Assembly (NCBI GenBank): GCA_023260395.1
Contig: JALQVI010000006.1
Span: forward strand, 1-45,527
Length of the DNA stretch: 45,527 bases
Reading direction: 5' to 3'
Source of the DNA: Candidatus Nanopelagicales bacterium
GTDB taxonomy: Bacteria > Actinomycetota > Actinomycetes > S36-B12 > UBA5976
Positions within the stretch are counted from its first letter, which is position 1. The number at the start of each line of letters is the position of its first letter. The translations under genes and the position numbers were made by a program. Under the pieces are notes generated by a model, which had not been told where the DNA came from, did not search any database, and saw only the letters and a program-made list of their open reading frames with translations. This document shows, piece by piece, positions 15,122 to 24,127 of the stretch.

Positions 15122-17689
15122 ATGCAATCGGTAATACAGGGTGACAATCGACGCTTCTCATTTTTCGTAGGTCTTTTCGCAATGGCCGTGAGTGTTGTGA
15201 TGACTGCTTTCGCGCCGCCAGCTGCAGCTGCTTCGTGGAGCGACTACGCGATTAGCAATGCTGGTGTTGTCTCCGTGCAGCCCGATCAACAACAGCTGTA
15301 CATTGTCTCTCCAATGTGCGCTCCACGACTAATAATGACTAATACAAATGGCACAACAACCATTCAAAACCTCAATACTTACCTCAATGTTTACCCAACA
15401 TTAGGCGTCTCGGCATGCGTGACGGTAGTGACTTTTCCACCCAACACTTTGCAAAACGTTGCTACATATTCGTGGTGGACACCTAATGGCGACGTCCCCG
15501 CCGAATTAATGCTGCCCGTTACGCTGACAAATATTCATACAACTCCAGCAAACAAAGCAATCGACATCACTTGGGATCAACCTGCATTAGCCAAGTGGGT
15601 CGATCACTACGATTTCTACGCATGGCGAACAAGTGATTCTCGCTCCCTTTACAGCGCTGTTGGCGTTCGATCACTGTCGTCATTTCGCATGTCAGTACCA
15701 ATCAACTCTGACGATTGGAATGTCCGCATTGTCCCGGTAAACATCTTTGGCCAAGGCGCCCGTACAGAGTTTGCGGCATCAGCAAATGTCACTCCAAAGG
15801 CTCCAGCCCGCGTAAGCCTATTCCCTGGTGACCATCAACTCCGTGTCCTTTTTGCTCCCACAACGCCAGATGAAGCCGCAATTTCGACGTACAACCTAAC
15901 GATTAATCCGGGCAACATTTCGATGCAGCTTGGTGCACATCAAACGGACGTCACGCTATCTGAAGGCATCGTAAACAATGTCACCTATCAGGCATCAGTA
16001 ACTGCCACGAATTCCGCTGGAACGAGCAATCCCGCTGATAGCAATTTGGCAACTACTCGCGCATTGCCAACTCCTGTGAAAAATGTCCACGCATTTGCAA
16101 GTGGACCTCGTGGTGCCATGGTCAATTGGGATGTCACTTCTCAAATCGTCACCAAATACATCGTTACAACGTCGACCGGTTTACGCACCGAAGTTTCAGC
16201 GAATCATAATTCGGCAACGTTTAGCGATGTTTTATCGAGTACTACGCAAGGGCGCACCATTGACTTTAGCGTTCTGCCTGTTAATGACTATCTCATTGGT
16301 GCGGCTTCGACTACGTCAACCACACTCACGCCTAACTCTCCAGAATCAGTGAACTTGTCATCAGGCTTTAAAGCCGTGACTGCGAATTGGTCAACACCAA
16401 TCAATCTGGACACTCCTGCGCTTTCCTATGATGTCGAACTTATTGGCCCAAATAATGCAGTTGTTGCTTATGCTTCGACTTCTGGAGCCGAAACAGAATT
16501 GACATTTGGCGGTCTTGTATCTGGCCAAAGATTGCGCGCCCAAGTGCGTATTAATACTGCTTGGGGATCGAGCGCTTATAGCCCGCTTAGCGCAACAGCA
16601 CTTGTCGAGGACGTACCCAACTCACCCGAGGCAGCCCTTGTCACCCAGCTCAAAGAATCAACGCCCACAGCGCTAGTTACTTTAGGCACGGTAAATTCCC
16701 GCGGTTGCGCACTAACTACGTGGAACGTCGTTGCATCGTGGACCGATTCCCTTGGTGCGTTGCAACACGCTGAAGCCACGACTTCCGCTCACAATGCGAC
16801 GCAAGCCATTACTGGGTTCAATTTCGGCGATGATGTAACTTTCATGATTACCGCAACGAACTGTTGGGGCGACAGTGCCGCGGCTCGATTCACGCTTCAC
16901 ATCACAGCTCCACCACAACCTGTAACAAACGCCTCGGCATCTTTAAACTCCCAAGGTCAAGTCGTAGTCACGTGGACACCAAGCGAGTCACAGTCAGTCA
17001 CAAGTGTGGCAGTAACACTGGCGCCAATTGGAAAAGTTGTGACAGTCAGCAACACCACTCGACGCGTCGTTTTTGCATCGGCAGCATTGGGCCAAACATA
17101 CAGCGCAACTCTGGTTGCTAAAAACAGTTTTGGCGGCTCGCAAAGTGTCACCACAAACTCGGTATTTAGCGCAGTGCTACCTTCGGCCGTTGATAACCTC
17201 TTGGCTTCTATTGACGCCTCGAACGCGAGTGCCACGATTGATTGGCAAGAACCGGCTTTCACGGGTTATCCGATTGATGGTTACCTCGTGACAGTGGATG
17301 ATCACAGCCCTGAAACTATCACGCAAACATCGGTGACAATCACTGGCTTATTGCCTGGCGAAAGTCACATCATTTCCGTTCAGGCCATCAATGCCATGGG
17401 AATAGGACCTGCGTCATCGACAACATTTGGCCTGCCAGCCACTCCTATCGCCACACCCGACCCAACTGGAACCGTCATCGTCTGGGATCTGAACTCAACT
17501 GTCACCACAAACTCAGTTGTGCAAATTCAACAACGCATTTCTAAGAGTGCGCCGTGGCGAACGATCGCAACAGTTCGAGCAGGATCCAAGAAGTTAGTAC
17601 TCAAGAAACCGGCGAAGAGTGCCCAGTACCGCGTAATTACTCGAACAAGAGGCAGAACGGTAGTAGTCAAAAGCCGCAAGCAGAAGTGA
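15122..17689 (+). CDS. Secreted protein with multiple fibronectin type III repeats
   Basis: Exported protein of 855 residues. The N-terminus has a basic region, then a hydrophobic core (FFVGLFAMAVSVVMTAFA) and cleavage-like AAAA at about residue 37. The rest is a chain of about seven FN3-like beta modules, starting near residues 133, 226, 316, 405, 497, 596 and 686, each with a W or aromatic on an early strand and a tail like YQASVTATNSAGTSNPA. The last 70 residues are lysine/arginine-rich and might bind the wall or membrane. GGGAG precedes the ATG. No catalytic domain is visible, so an adhesion or scaffold role is likely. Its stop directly abuts that of the convergent lysozyme gene. Confidence 0.85.
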   Translation: MQSVIQGDNRRFSFFVGLFAMAVSVVMTAFAPPAAAASWSDYAISNAGVVSVQPDQQQLYIVSPMCAPRLIMTNTNGTTTIQNLNTYLNVYPTLGVSACVTVVTFPPNTLQNVATYSWWTPNGDVPAELMLPVTLTNIHTTPANKAIDITWDQPALAKWVDHYDFYAWRTSDSRSLYSAVGVRSLSSFRMSVPINSDDWNVRIVPVNIFGQGARTEFAASANVTPKAPARVSLFPGDHQLRVLFAPTTPDEAAISTYNLTINPGNISMQLGAHQTDVTLSEGIVNNVTYQASVTATNSAGTSNPADSNLATTRALPTPVKNVHAFASGPRGAMVNWDVTSQIVTKYIVTTSTGLRTEVSANHNSATFSDVLSSTTQGRTIDFSVLPVNDYLIGAASTTSTTLTPNSPESVNLSSGFKAVTANWSTPINLDTPALSYDVELIGPNNAVVAYASTSGAETELTFGGLVSGQRLRAQVRINTAWGSSAYSPLSATALVEDVPNSPEAALVTQLKESTPTALVTLGTVNSRGCALTTWNVVASWTDSLGALQHAEATTSAHNATQAITGFNFGDDVTFMITATNCWGDSAAARFTLHITAPPQPVTNASASLNSQGQVVVTWTPSESQSVTSVAVTLAPIGKVVTVSNTTRRVVFASAALGQTYSATLVAKNSFGGSQSVTTNSVFSAVLPSAVDNLLASIDASNASATIDWQEPAFTGYPIDGYLVTVDDHSPETITQTSVTITGLLPGESHIISVQAINAMGIGPASSTTFGLPATPIATPDPTGTVIVWDLNSTVTTNSVVQIQQRISKSAPWRTIATVRAGSKKLVLKKPAKSAQYRVITRTRGRTVVVKSRKQK

Positions 17690-18676
17690 TTAATGCGTAG
17701 TTAACGCTCGCAATTGGGTCAAGGATCCGTTGAACACATCCAAGTCAGTGTGCGCCGTGGGCACTGCAGGATTTGATCGCGAATCTTTCAAAGCCCCGTC
17801 GCTTGTGAACTGCCAAAAAGTCCAGGCACTTCCCCACGTCGGAACTGTCATTGGGGATTGGGCTTTCTTGCGACTCCAATTTGCCAGCCACAACGGGTAC
17901 TGTGAGAAATCGTAATTCTTCGCTGGATTGGACAGATCCTTAACCGGAAATGCTGAAAGTTTGTTTACAAAATATCCATTGGCGTAAATCATTGGCGTGC
18001 GACCGCTCACGCGCTTGGCTTCCTCGAGAAAATCTCGAGTCCAAGCCGAGACGTTAGTCCAACTCCACCCGCATGGACGTTCTTCAAAATCAAGGGTGAG
18101 CGGTAAATCACCCAGCGGGGTCTTTTGGGCATTTGCATATGCCTGTCGTGCCTGAATCTTTGCATCATTCAATCGATTTACTCGAGCCGTTGCGAGCAGT
18201 GCCTGGTAATTCGATCGATTCTTATAGGACTTTGGAACAATCATCATTCCCGGTCCAGTTTGGCCAGGAACTGCATAATGATAAGCACCAACTATCAGCC
18301 CCTGGCTTCGAGCAACTCGACTGTCTCTAGCAAACCAAGAAACAGATTTGCCACTATCGCGATTTCCCCCATCAGAGGCCTTGATAATGACAAATGAAAT
18401 CCCGTACGTGTTCTTAAGCTTGCTGAAGTTAATTGGCTTGTCCTGCGGGTGTTGCCACATGGAAACATCCACGCCTTTAACGAAACTGCTAAGACCTTTG
18501 GCATTCCAGGATTTAGCGTTTGGCTTTGGATTTGATGGCGGTCCTGGCGGGGCTGGCGGGTAACTGCAGGACTTGTATTTAGTCCCAATTGATACCGCCT
18601 GCGATGGTGCCACCATCGCACCTGCAAAAGCGCAGAACGCGGCACATGAAGCCAATAAAACCCGAATCGTGAACAC
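17690..18676 (-). CDS. Secreted GH25 family lysozyme
   Basis: Predicted exported N-acetylmuramidase of 328 residues, cutting peptidoglycan glycan strands. A signal peptide (VLLASCAAFCAFAGAMVAPSQA) is followed by a proline-rich linker (PPAPPGPPSNPKP, about residues 40-53). The GH25 barrel shows KGVDVSMWQ, FVIIKASDGG, GAYHYA, the catalytic D-x-E in LTLDFE, and the late HTDLDVFNG. No separate wall-binding repeat follows. The start is GTG 18676 with TACAAT six bases upstream and no ribosome site, so leaderless. Placed between two other large secreted proteins, consistent with wall remodelling or attack on competitors. Confidence 0.9.
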   Translation of the reverse strand: MFTIRVLLASCAAFCAFAGAMVAPSQAVSIGTKYKSCSYPPAPPGPPSNPKPNAKSWNAKGLSSFVKGVDVSMWQHPQDKPINFSKLKNTYGISFVIIKASDGGNRDSGKSVSWFARDSRVARSQGLIVGAYHYAVPGQTGPGMMIVPKSYKNRSNYQALLATARVNRLNDAKIQARQAYANAQKTPLGDLPLTLDFEERPCGWSWTNVSAWTRDFLEEAKRVSGRTPMIYANGYFVNKLSAFPVKDLSNPAKNYDFSQYPLWLANWSRKKAQSPMTVPTWGSAWTFWQFTSDGALKDSRSNPAVPTAHTDLDVFNGSLTQLRALTTH

Positions 18677-18682
18677 TTCATG

Positions 18683-18688
18683 ATTGTA
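18683..18688 (-). promoter_or_regulatory. -10 hexamer of a leaderless promoter (GH25 lysozyme)
   Basis: On the minus strand TACAAT is followed by exactly six bases and then the GTG start at 18676. It is near consensus for the main actinobacterial sigma factor and implies a transcript without a 5' leader. Confidence 0.6.
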
Positions 18689-18816
18689 GGCGTGAAATTA
18701 ACCGATAGGAAGGTGTGAAATGCCAAATAGCGGGGAAAGATTCCGGCAACCGGCGAAGTTTCTTGGTCGCAACGTAAGTTAATCTTGAGTGAACAGATAC
18801 GCCAGAAAGGATTGAA

Positions 18817-21654
18817 ATGCAACGACGCTTTCGCCACTGGCGCAATCTTGGAATCGCCCTTTTAGCTAGCCTCTTGGCCCTTCAAATTCTTGCCCCCGCC
18901 CAGGCAACCAATACTTCCCCATGCGCTTCTGGCACTGGCAATCTTTACGCTTACAAAAATACGACCGTCAATCTGACGGATTTTTTGAACTGCGCGGATA
19001 ACTCACTGCTGTCCACGGCCACAACTTTGTACTACCGGACCTATGTTTCATCTGCCAGCGCATCAACATCGGCTGTAAAAATTGGCACTTCACGCTCAGG
19101 GCTTGCGTTGCCCGTTGCAGCAGATGCCACAGCCGTCTCTAACCTGACTCCAGTCGCGTCTCCAAATGCCGTAACAGTGTTTCCAACTGCCGTCACAGCC
19201 GCTAATACGCCAACCACATTCTTTGTTTATGTCACTGATGGCGGTCCAAACTCCACCACGATCACGATTAATCTGTCAGTCGCGGATGCGCCATGTACCG
19301 CCAGCACAGTTGCGACGCACACCCTTAAAGGCCTTAAAGCCACAGCTCGAACCTTTGATCTCAAAACCCAATTGGGCTGCAAGACAAGTTCCACAATTAC
19401 GTATGCTGTTCAACTCGAACCTAATTCACCAACTGCACTTCGAATTTTTACGAGTTCAACTGCAAATCAACTTATTCCTGATGCGCTCTCGACTCCAGTG
19501 ACGTTGCCATCGATCTCGGCCTTCAAAATCATTGCCGACGAATACACATTGGCAAGCCCCTACTCGTTCACCATCACGGCTTCTGATTCAGCGTTGCCGC
19601 AACACAGCACAAAGATTTACCACTTTCAATACTTAGCGCCTTCTTCAGTTCCGGCAGCACCGACGTGTGTGCCACTTGTTGGATTCGCTACGGCCGGCAC
19701 TGCCTCACGGATTAATTTGGCCTACGATTCCACAACTGGCTTTGGCTGTAACGCATCAGCAAATAACGGTCCACTTACTTACACGTTCTCGAAAGCTAAC
19801 CACGGAACATTAAGTAGCCCAAATAAAACCACAGGCGCAGTTACTTTCACACCAACTCGTGGCTACTTAACCCCACAGGATTACAGCACTTTGCCAGGCG
19901 ATGAAGGGCAGCGCGCATTCTTCTTTGTCCAAGTAACTGATGAATACGGACAACAGTCTTCGTCTACTCGCATCTATGTACAGGTCGTCAAAGCAATTCC
20001 GTCTAAATGTGGAATCACTCGACCTAAGTCTGAAGTTCTGTTCAATGACCCAAGCGGCGCCAAGAGCGCGAAGTATCCCAGCGGTGGCAAAGCGGCACAG
20101 TTCGCAATTACAAACCGCATGCTTGGATACATTGACTGCGCTGAACACGGCGCCGTCATCACCATGTCGTGGTTCTCGCTAACAGATATGGACTTTGTTT
20201 ACCATCTCAATGCTGCAGTTAATCGTGGTGCAAACGTGCGCTTCCTGATTAATAGCCACGCAACGAAACCGTCATCAACGTCGTACTTTGCGTGGAACAA
20301 CTTAAAGAAAATTTTGGGAACGAACGCACCAAAAAATGTTCGTAACTCCACGACGTACATCGAAAATAGCGTAAACAAGAAAGCCGGTAGTTGGGCACTG
20401 TTCTGCGACCATGGTTGCCTCACTCCGACTTCAGCGATCAAGACTGGCAAGTTGTGGAAGAGCGAAGAATCCGAATACCCAGCACTTCACGCCAAGTTCT
20501 TCTTAATCACCAACATCACTCCCAAGTCCTCAAAGGTAACTAGCGTCAGTGGCGTCGCATCGAGCAATCCAACACGCGCCCAGGCAGTGCAAGGCTTTAA
20601 CAATGCCCAAATTTTCGTTGAAAAAGGCAAGTCGCTGAGTAAGAATCCGCTTTTCACGGCGTTCGATTCATACTTCCGAAAACTTTCTGCCCAAGGCAAA
20701 GTTGCCTTCACCGATAAAACACCTTCCAAAGCTGCCTCCTATACCCAGTTAGCCACGAAAGGCAACACCCAGTTCGTTACTTTCCCGCGAGTTGGCGGTA
20801 ACTCATCAACTGATGACATGACGGAACTTTTCAAAAACATCCAGTGCCGCTACACCGACGCCAACGGCAAGTGGCAGCGCACCAAGATTTACATGAATAT
20901 GTTCGTCTTTACCCGCAACTCTCCTGCTATCGCGCTTTGGCATCTGGCAAATAACCGTCCTATCGCCAATGGCGGCTGCGAAATCCACATTATTTACACC
21001 GACATGGACCAGGCGATCTTTGCCAACGGCAGCTACATCAAAGGCCCTGGCGGATACGTCTCGTGGGGTGTTGCCGATTGCCTATCGACATCACCAACTT
21101 TGAATGGCAAGTACAGCGGCGTTACAGTGCCAGAGCGCCGCAAGATGCTTGATAGCACCGGCAAGGTTGTGCGCACTGCGAAAGGCAAGATCCGCTATCA
21201 GACAATTTCGGTGTGTAAGCGCGGTGCCTTAATGGGAACCATGCCTACAATCAATCAAGGCGGCGGGTATTGCTGGATCAACACTCACAGCTCGCTCTCG
21301 GGCGGCTCGATTCGAGCATGTGTTTCCACTCCGCTCAAACTCACCAAGCAAGACCCCGCTGATGGTCGCGCGAAGCTTGAAGCATGGCCCGATGCCAACA
21401 ACCACGTTCGCTTTAGCCACCAAAAGTACGTTCTAGTCGATGGCAAAATCGGCAATGAAATCCAGCATGTGGTCTACTCCGGAACGCCGAACTTGACCTC
21501 TCCTGGCTTGCGCTACAACGACGAAGTCATGACCATCACAAGTGGTGATTCATTCTTTAAGGCATACAAGGCTAACTTCGACAGTATGTTGAAGTTCATC
21601 CACAATCGTCCTGGCCCATTGCCAGATGTGTGTCGTATCGATGGGTCTTGCTAG
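18817..21654 (+). CDS. Large secreted phospholipase-D-like protein
   Basis: Exported protein of 945 residues. A signal peptide (GIALLASLLALQILAPAQA, ending near residue 31) leads into about 370 residues of Ser/Thr-rich beta modules with regularly placed cysteines, resembling cadherin- or Ig-like folds. The C-terminal 560 residues look like a PLD catalytic unit: a first motif HAKFFLI at His558, followed by SGVASSNP, and a second HQKYVLVD at His868 with SGTPNLTSPGLRYNDE after it. The first motif has Thr where the HKD aspartate should be. PLD enzymes act on phospholipid or nucleic acid phosphodiesters; the target here is unknown. AGGA precedes the ATG. Divergent from the lysozyme gene. Confidence 0.78.
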   Translation: MQRRFRHWRNLGIALLASLLALQILAPAQATNTSPCASGTGNLYAYKNTTVNLTDFLNCADNSLLSTATTLYYRTYVSSASASTSAVKIGTSRSGLALPVAADATAVSNLTPVASPNAVTVFPTAVTAANTPTTFFVYVTDGGPNSTTITINLSVADAPCTASTVATHTLKGLKATARTFDLKTQLGCKTSSTITYAVQLEPNSPTALRIFTSSTANQLIPDALSTPVTLPSISAFKIIADEYTLASPYSFTITASDSALPQHSTKIYHFQYLAPSSVPAAPTCVPLVGFATAGTASRINLAYDSTTGFGCNASANNGPLTYTFSKANHGTLSSPNKTTGAVTFTPTRGYLTPQDYSTLPGDEGQRAFFFVQVTDEYGQQSSSTRIYVQVVKAIPSKCGITRPKSEVLFNDPSGAKSAKYPSGGKAAQFAITNRMLGYIDCAEHGAVITMSWFSLTDMDFVYHLNAAVNRGANVRFLINSHATKPSSTSYFAWNNLKKILGTNAPKNVRNSTTYIENSVNKKAGSWALFCDHGCLTPTSAIKTGKLWKSEESEYPALHAKFFLITNITPKSSKVTSVSGVASSNPTRAQAVQGFNNAQIFVEKGKSLSKNPLFTAFDSYFRKLSAQGKVAFTDKTPSKAASYTQLATKGNTQFVTFPRVGGNSSTDDMTELFKNIQCRYTDANGKWQRTKIYMNMFVFTRNSPAIALWHLANNRPIANGGCEIHIIYTDMDQAIFANGSYIKGPGGYVSWGVADCLSTSPTLNGKYSGVTVPERRKMLDSTGKVVRTAKGKIRYQTISVCKRGALMGTMPTINQGGGYCWINTHSSLSGGSIRACVSTPLKLTKQDPADGRAKLEAWPDANNHVRFSHQKYVLVDGKIGNEIQHVVYSGTPNLTSPGLRYNDEVMTITSGDSFFKAYKANFDSMLKFIHNRPGPLPDVCRIDGSC

Positions 21655-21673
21655 AACAGCAACCCGCTTCAGG

Positions 21674-21749
21674 TGGCTCCCCCGGTTGGACTCGAACCAA
21701 CAACCACTCGATTAACAGTCGAGTGCTCTGCCAATTGAGCTACAGGGGA
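21674..21749 (-). tRNA. tRNA-Asn (GTT)
   Basis: The minus strand folds as a full cloverleaf: acceptor TCCCCTG with CGGGGGA (one T-G pair), D-stem GCTC/GAGC, anticodon stem CTCGA/TCGAG around loop CTGTTAA (anticodon GTT, bases 21714-21716), five-base variable loop, and T-stem GTTGG/CCAAC with loop TTCGAGT. CCA is encoded at the 3' end. It lies downstream of the dnaG cluster on the same strand. Confidence 0.97.
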
Positions 21750-21800
21750 ATTGGCGAATCCCAGCATAACAGCGCGAGACACTCAAGTAAAAATTGCGGG

Positions 21801-22280
21801 TTAGATTCCAAATGTGGAGCGCAGGCTCTCTAATTCTGCTGCGATACTCGCCTTGCCAACAGCAGATTGTGCCCAATTGTCATCTTGTGCGATTGTGAGC
21901 CACTCAACGCCACTTTGGCTCTTGTGCGCGATAAATCGCACTTCGTAATCCTGGAATAGACGCACTCGGTCCACTATGACCGATGCCGTGACTCGATCGC
22001 GTACCGCAACGGGTAGCTGGCCAGGTTGATCAATGAGCCAGCCCAAATTTTGTAAATCAGGAGCGAGTGCGACAGTCAACAACGGGGCATCCCATTTGGC
22101 CGACAAAATATGCGTCCATGGAATGCGCTTTTCCTCATGCATATCCGTGCTTATGAGCCCAACGTTCGTCGCGGCAATCAGCCCACCTTGGTGTTTAGTC
22201 CAGGCCAAGATTCGCTCTTTACGCTCAAGCAAATTCAGCAACTCAGTCGGAACAGACTCAGCAGTTTTCCACCATGCCAC
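21801..22280 (-). CDS. Conserved actinobacterial hypothetical protein downstream of dnaG
   Basis: Soluble protein of 159 residues without a signal peptide. It begins MAWWKTAESVPTELLNLLERKERILAWTKH and has a strand-rich middle with IPWTHILSAKWDAPLLTVAL, which suggests a PH-like or beta-sandwich fold. Proteins with this pattern (ERxLAW ... ATxxGL ... PWxxIxxAxWD) occur beside dnaG in other Actinobacteria; that is recollection, not a search result. The start is GTG 22280, whose G is also the last base of the dnaG stop (TAGTG), so translation is probably coupled. No function is known. Confidence 0.75.
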   Translation of the reverse strand: MAWWKTAESVPTELLNLLERKERILAWTKHQGGLIAATNVGLISTDMHEEKRIPWTHILSAKWDAPLLTVALAPDLQNLGWLIDQPGQLPVAVRDRVTASVIVDRVRLFQDYEVRFIAHKSQSGVEWLTIAQDDNWAQSAVGKASIAAELESLRSTFGI

Positions 22281-24115
22281 TATTGATCACCTACTGAATA
22301 CTCACGCATATCTCGTCGGTACTGTTCCAGCGATAACAAGTCAGCCAAAATTTGATTTTGTTCTTGCTCATCGCCGGAAACCGCAGAGCGCTGCAAGACA
22401 GCTTTAAGTTCGTTAATACGGCGACTGGCATCCATTTCAAGTATGCGAGCAAGTACCGCTTGCACATATCGCTCGTCCGGTTGATCTACTGGCAATGGGT
22501 CCACTGCTAGTTCTCGAACCTTTGAGGCCACTTCATCATTTGGCGCAGCATCCAAAACTGCCTGTAACCACGCAGCAGGTGTGGCAAACGACAGCGGATC
22601 TCCGGCATTGAAACAGGCTGTAAATACTGCAGCTGCAGCTGGAATCGTAAAAAGCGATGCTTCCAATGACCCAAACCACTCGCCTACTTGGGCAGGTGCT
22701 TGCAGCACACATTTCAAAGCAGTGCGCTCTAAGGCCGCGGTTCCCGTGTCCACCGAACGCGCAGCTTGAGTTGGGGCTGAGACTGAAGTACGACCGCCTT
22801 TACTGACTTCAGTGCGCAAAGCAGCTTCGTCCATACCGAGCCAACCAGCGACAGTGCGAACGTACTCTGGACGCAGCACAGGGTCTTTAATTCCTGCGAG
22901 AACTGGCGTGACTGCACGCATAGCGCCAACACGACCTTCGGCAGTAGCCAAGTCGTATTCGGAAATCGTAGAGCGGATGACAAATTCAAAAAGTGGAACG
23001 CGGCTCTTAATTAATTCCCGTACGGCTTCTGGTCCTTGCTGCAGCCGCAGATCACACGGGTCGAGTCCATGACTTTCAACCGCAACAAAAGTGGAGGCAA
23101 CAAACTTTTGATCTTCGCCGAATGCTTTCAGCGCTGCTTTGCGTCCAGCTGCGTCACCATCAAAGGTGAAAACTACTTCGGCGTTATTGGTTTCGTCGTC
23201 CATCAGAATACGACGCAACACTTTGGTGTGTTCCCCACCGAATGCAGTGCCACACGTAGCAACGGCAGTCGTAATTCCCGACAAGTGGCATGCCATGACG
23301 TCGGTGTATCCCTCAACAATGACGGCTTGGTGATGCTTCGCCATTTCGCGTCGAGAAAGGTCCAACCCGTAAAGCACTTGCGACTTCTTGTAAATCGGTG
23401 TTTCTGGCGTATTGAGGTACTTCGGACCTTGATCAGCTTCGGTCAATTTACGTGCACCAAATCCGATGACGTCGCCGCCAGCATCGCGAATAGGCCACAT
23501 GAGGCGATCACGGAATCGGTCGTACGCACCTCGTTGACCTGCCACTGCCAAACCGCCAGTTATTAATTCCTCGGCTGTGTAGCCTTTGGACCTCAAATGA
23601 TTCGAGAGCGCATCCCAGCCACCTGGCGAATATCCAACGCCAAATGTTTGCCAAGAATCAGGTTCAAAGCCGCGCTGGAGCAAGAAGTCGCGCGCATGTT
23701 GGGCAGCAGGGTTAGCCAGTTGTTCCTGATAAAAAGCGGCCGCAATATTGTGAGCTTCCATGAGTCGAGTGCGCTGGCCTTTTTGTGGCGCATGCGCACC
23801 CCCAGATCCCTCTTCGTAGCGCAGCTGAATGCCATATTTGGCAGCTAACTTTTCAACAGCTTCAGTGAACGACAAGGCGTCAACTTTGCGCACAAACGTA
23901 ATGACGTCACCGCCTTCGCCACAGGAAAAACAGTGGTACAAGTTCTTGCTTGGTGTGACGTGAAAAGACGGTGTGCGTTCATCGTGGAATGGACACAGCC
24001 CCTTAAATGAACCGCCACCAGCGGCTTTGAGGGTTACGGTTTCGCGAACGACTTCGTCAATGCGGGCACGGTCCCGAACGGCATTGATGTCATCTTCGCG
24101 AATTCGGCCGGCCAC
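22280..24115 (-). CDS. dnaG: DNA primase
   Basis: Primase that makes RNA primers for chromosomal replication at the fork. 611 residues in three parts: a CHC2 zinc finger with Cys41, His44, Cys62 and Cys65; the RNA polymerase core with TOPRIM motif VIVEGYTDVMA and the acidic FTFDGDAAG; and a C-terminal helicase-interaction domain that is less conserved. The start is GTG 24115, nine bases after the dgt stop. There is no ribosome site, but TAACAT lies six bases upstream, overlapping the dgt stop, so dnaG may also have its own leaderless promoter within the glyS-dus-dgt run. Confidence 0.97.
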   Translation of the reverse strand: MAGRIREDDINAVRDRARIDEVVRETVTLKAAGGGSFKGLCPFHDERTPSFHVTPSKNLYHCFSCGEGGDVITFVRKVDALSFTEAVEKLAAKYGIQLRYEEGSGGAHAPQKGQRTRLMEAHNIAAAFYQEQLANPAAQHARDFLLQRGFEPDSWQTFGVGYSPGGWDALSNHLRSKGYTAEELITGGLAVAGQRGAYDRFRDRLMWPIRDAGGDVIGFGARKLTEADQGPKYLNTPETPIYKKSQVLYGLDLSRREMAKHHQAVIVEGYTDVMACHLSGITTAVATCGTAFGGEHTKVLRRILMDDETNNAEVVFTFDGDAAGRKAALKAFGEDQKFVASTFVAVESHGLDPCDLRLQQGPEAVRELIKSRVPLFEFVIRSTISEYDLATAEGRVGAMRAVTPVLAGIKDPVLRPEYVRTVAGWLGMDEAALRTEVSKGGRTSVSAPTQAARSVDTGTAALERTALKCVLQAPAQVGEWFGSLEASLFTIPAAAAVFTACFNAGDPLSFATPAAWLQAVLDAAPNDEVASKVRELAVDPLPVDQPDERYVQAVLARILEMDASRRINELKAVLQRSAVSGDEQEQNQILADLLSLEQYRRDMREYSVGDQ

Positions 24116-24121
24116 AACCCA

Positions 24122-24127
24122 ATGTTA
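24122..24127 (-). promoter_or_regulatory. -10-like hexamer of a leaderless promoter (dnaG)
   Basis: On the minus strand TAACAT, whose TAA is the dgt stop codon, is followed by TGGGTT and then the dnaG GTG. The six-base spacing matches the other leaderless genes in the window. No -35 element was recognised. Confidence 0.4.

Noticed and set aside
23036-23566. Open frame of 176 codons opposite dnaG
   Set aside because: It runs antisense to the conserved primase core and has no domain.
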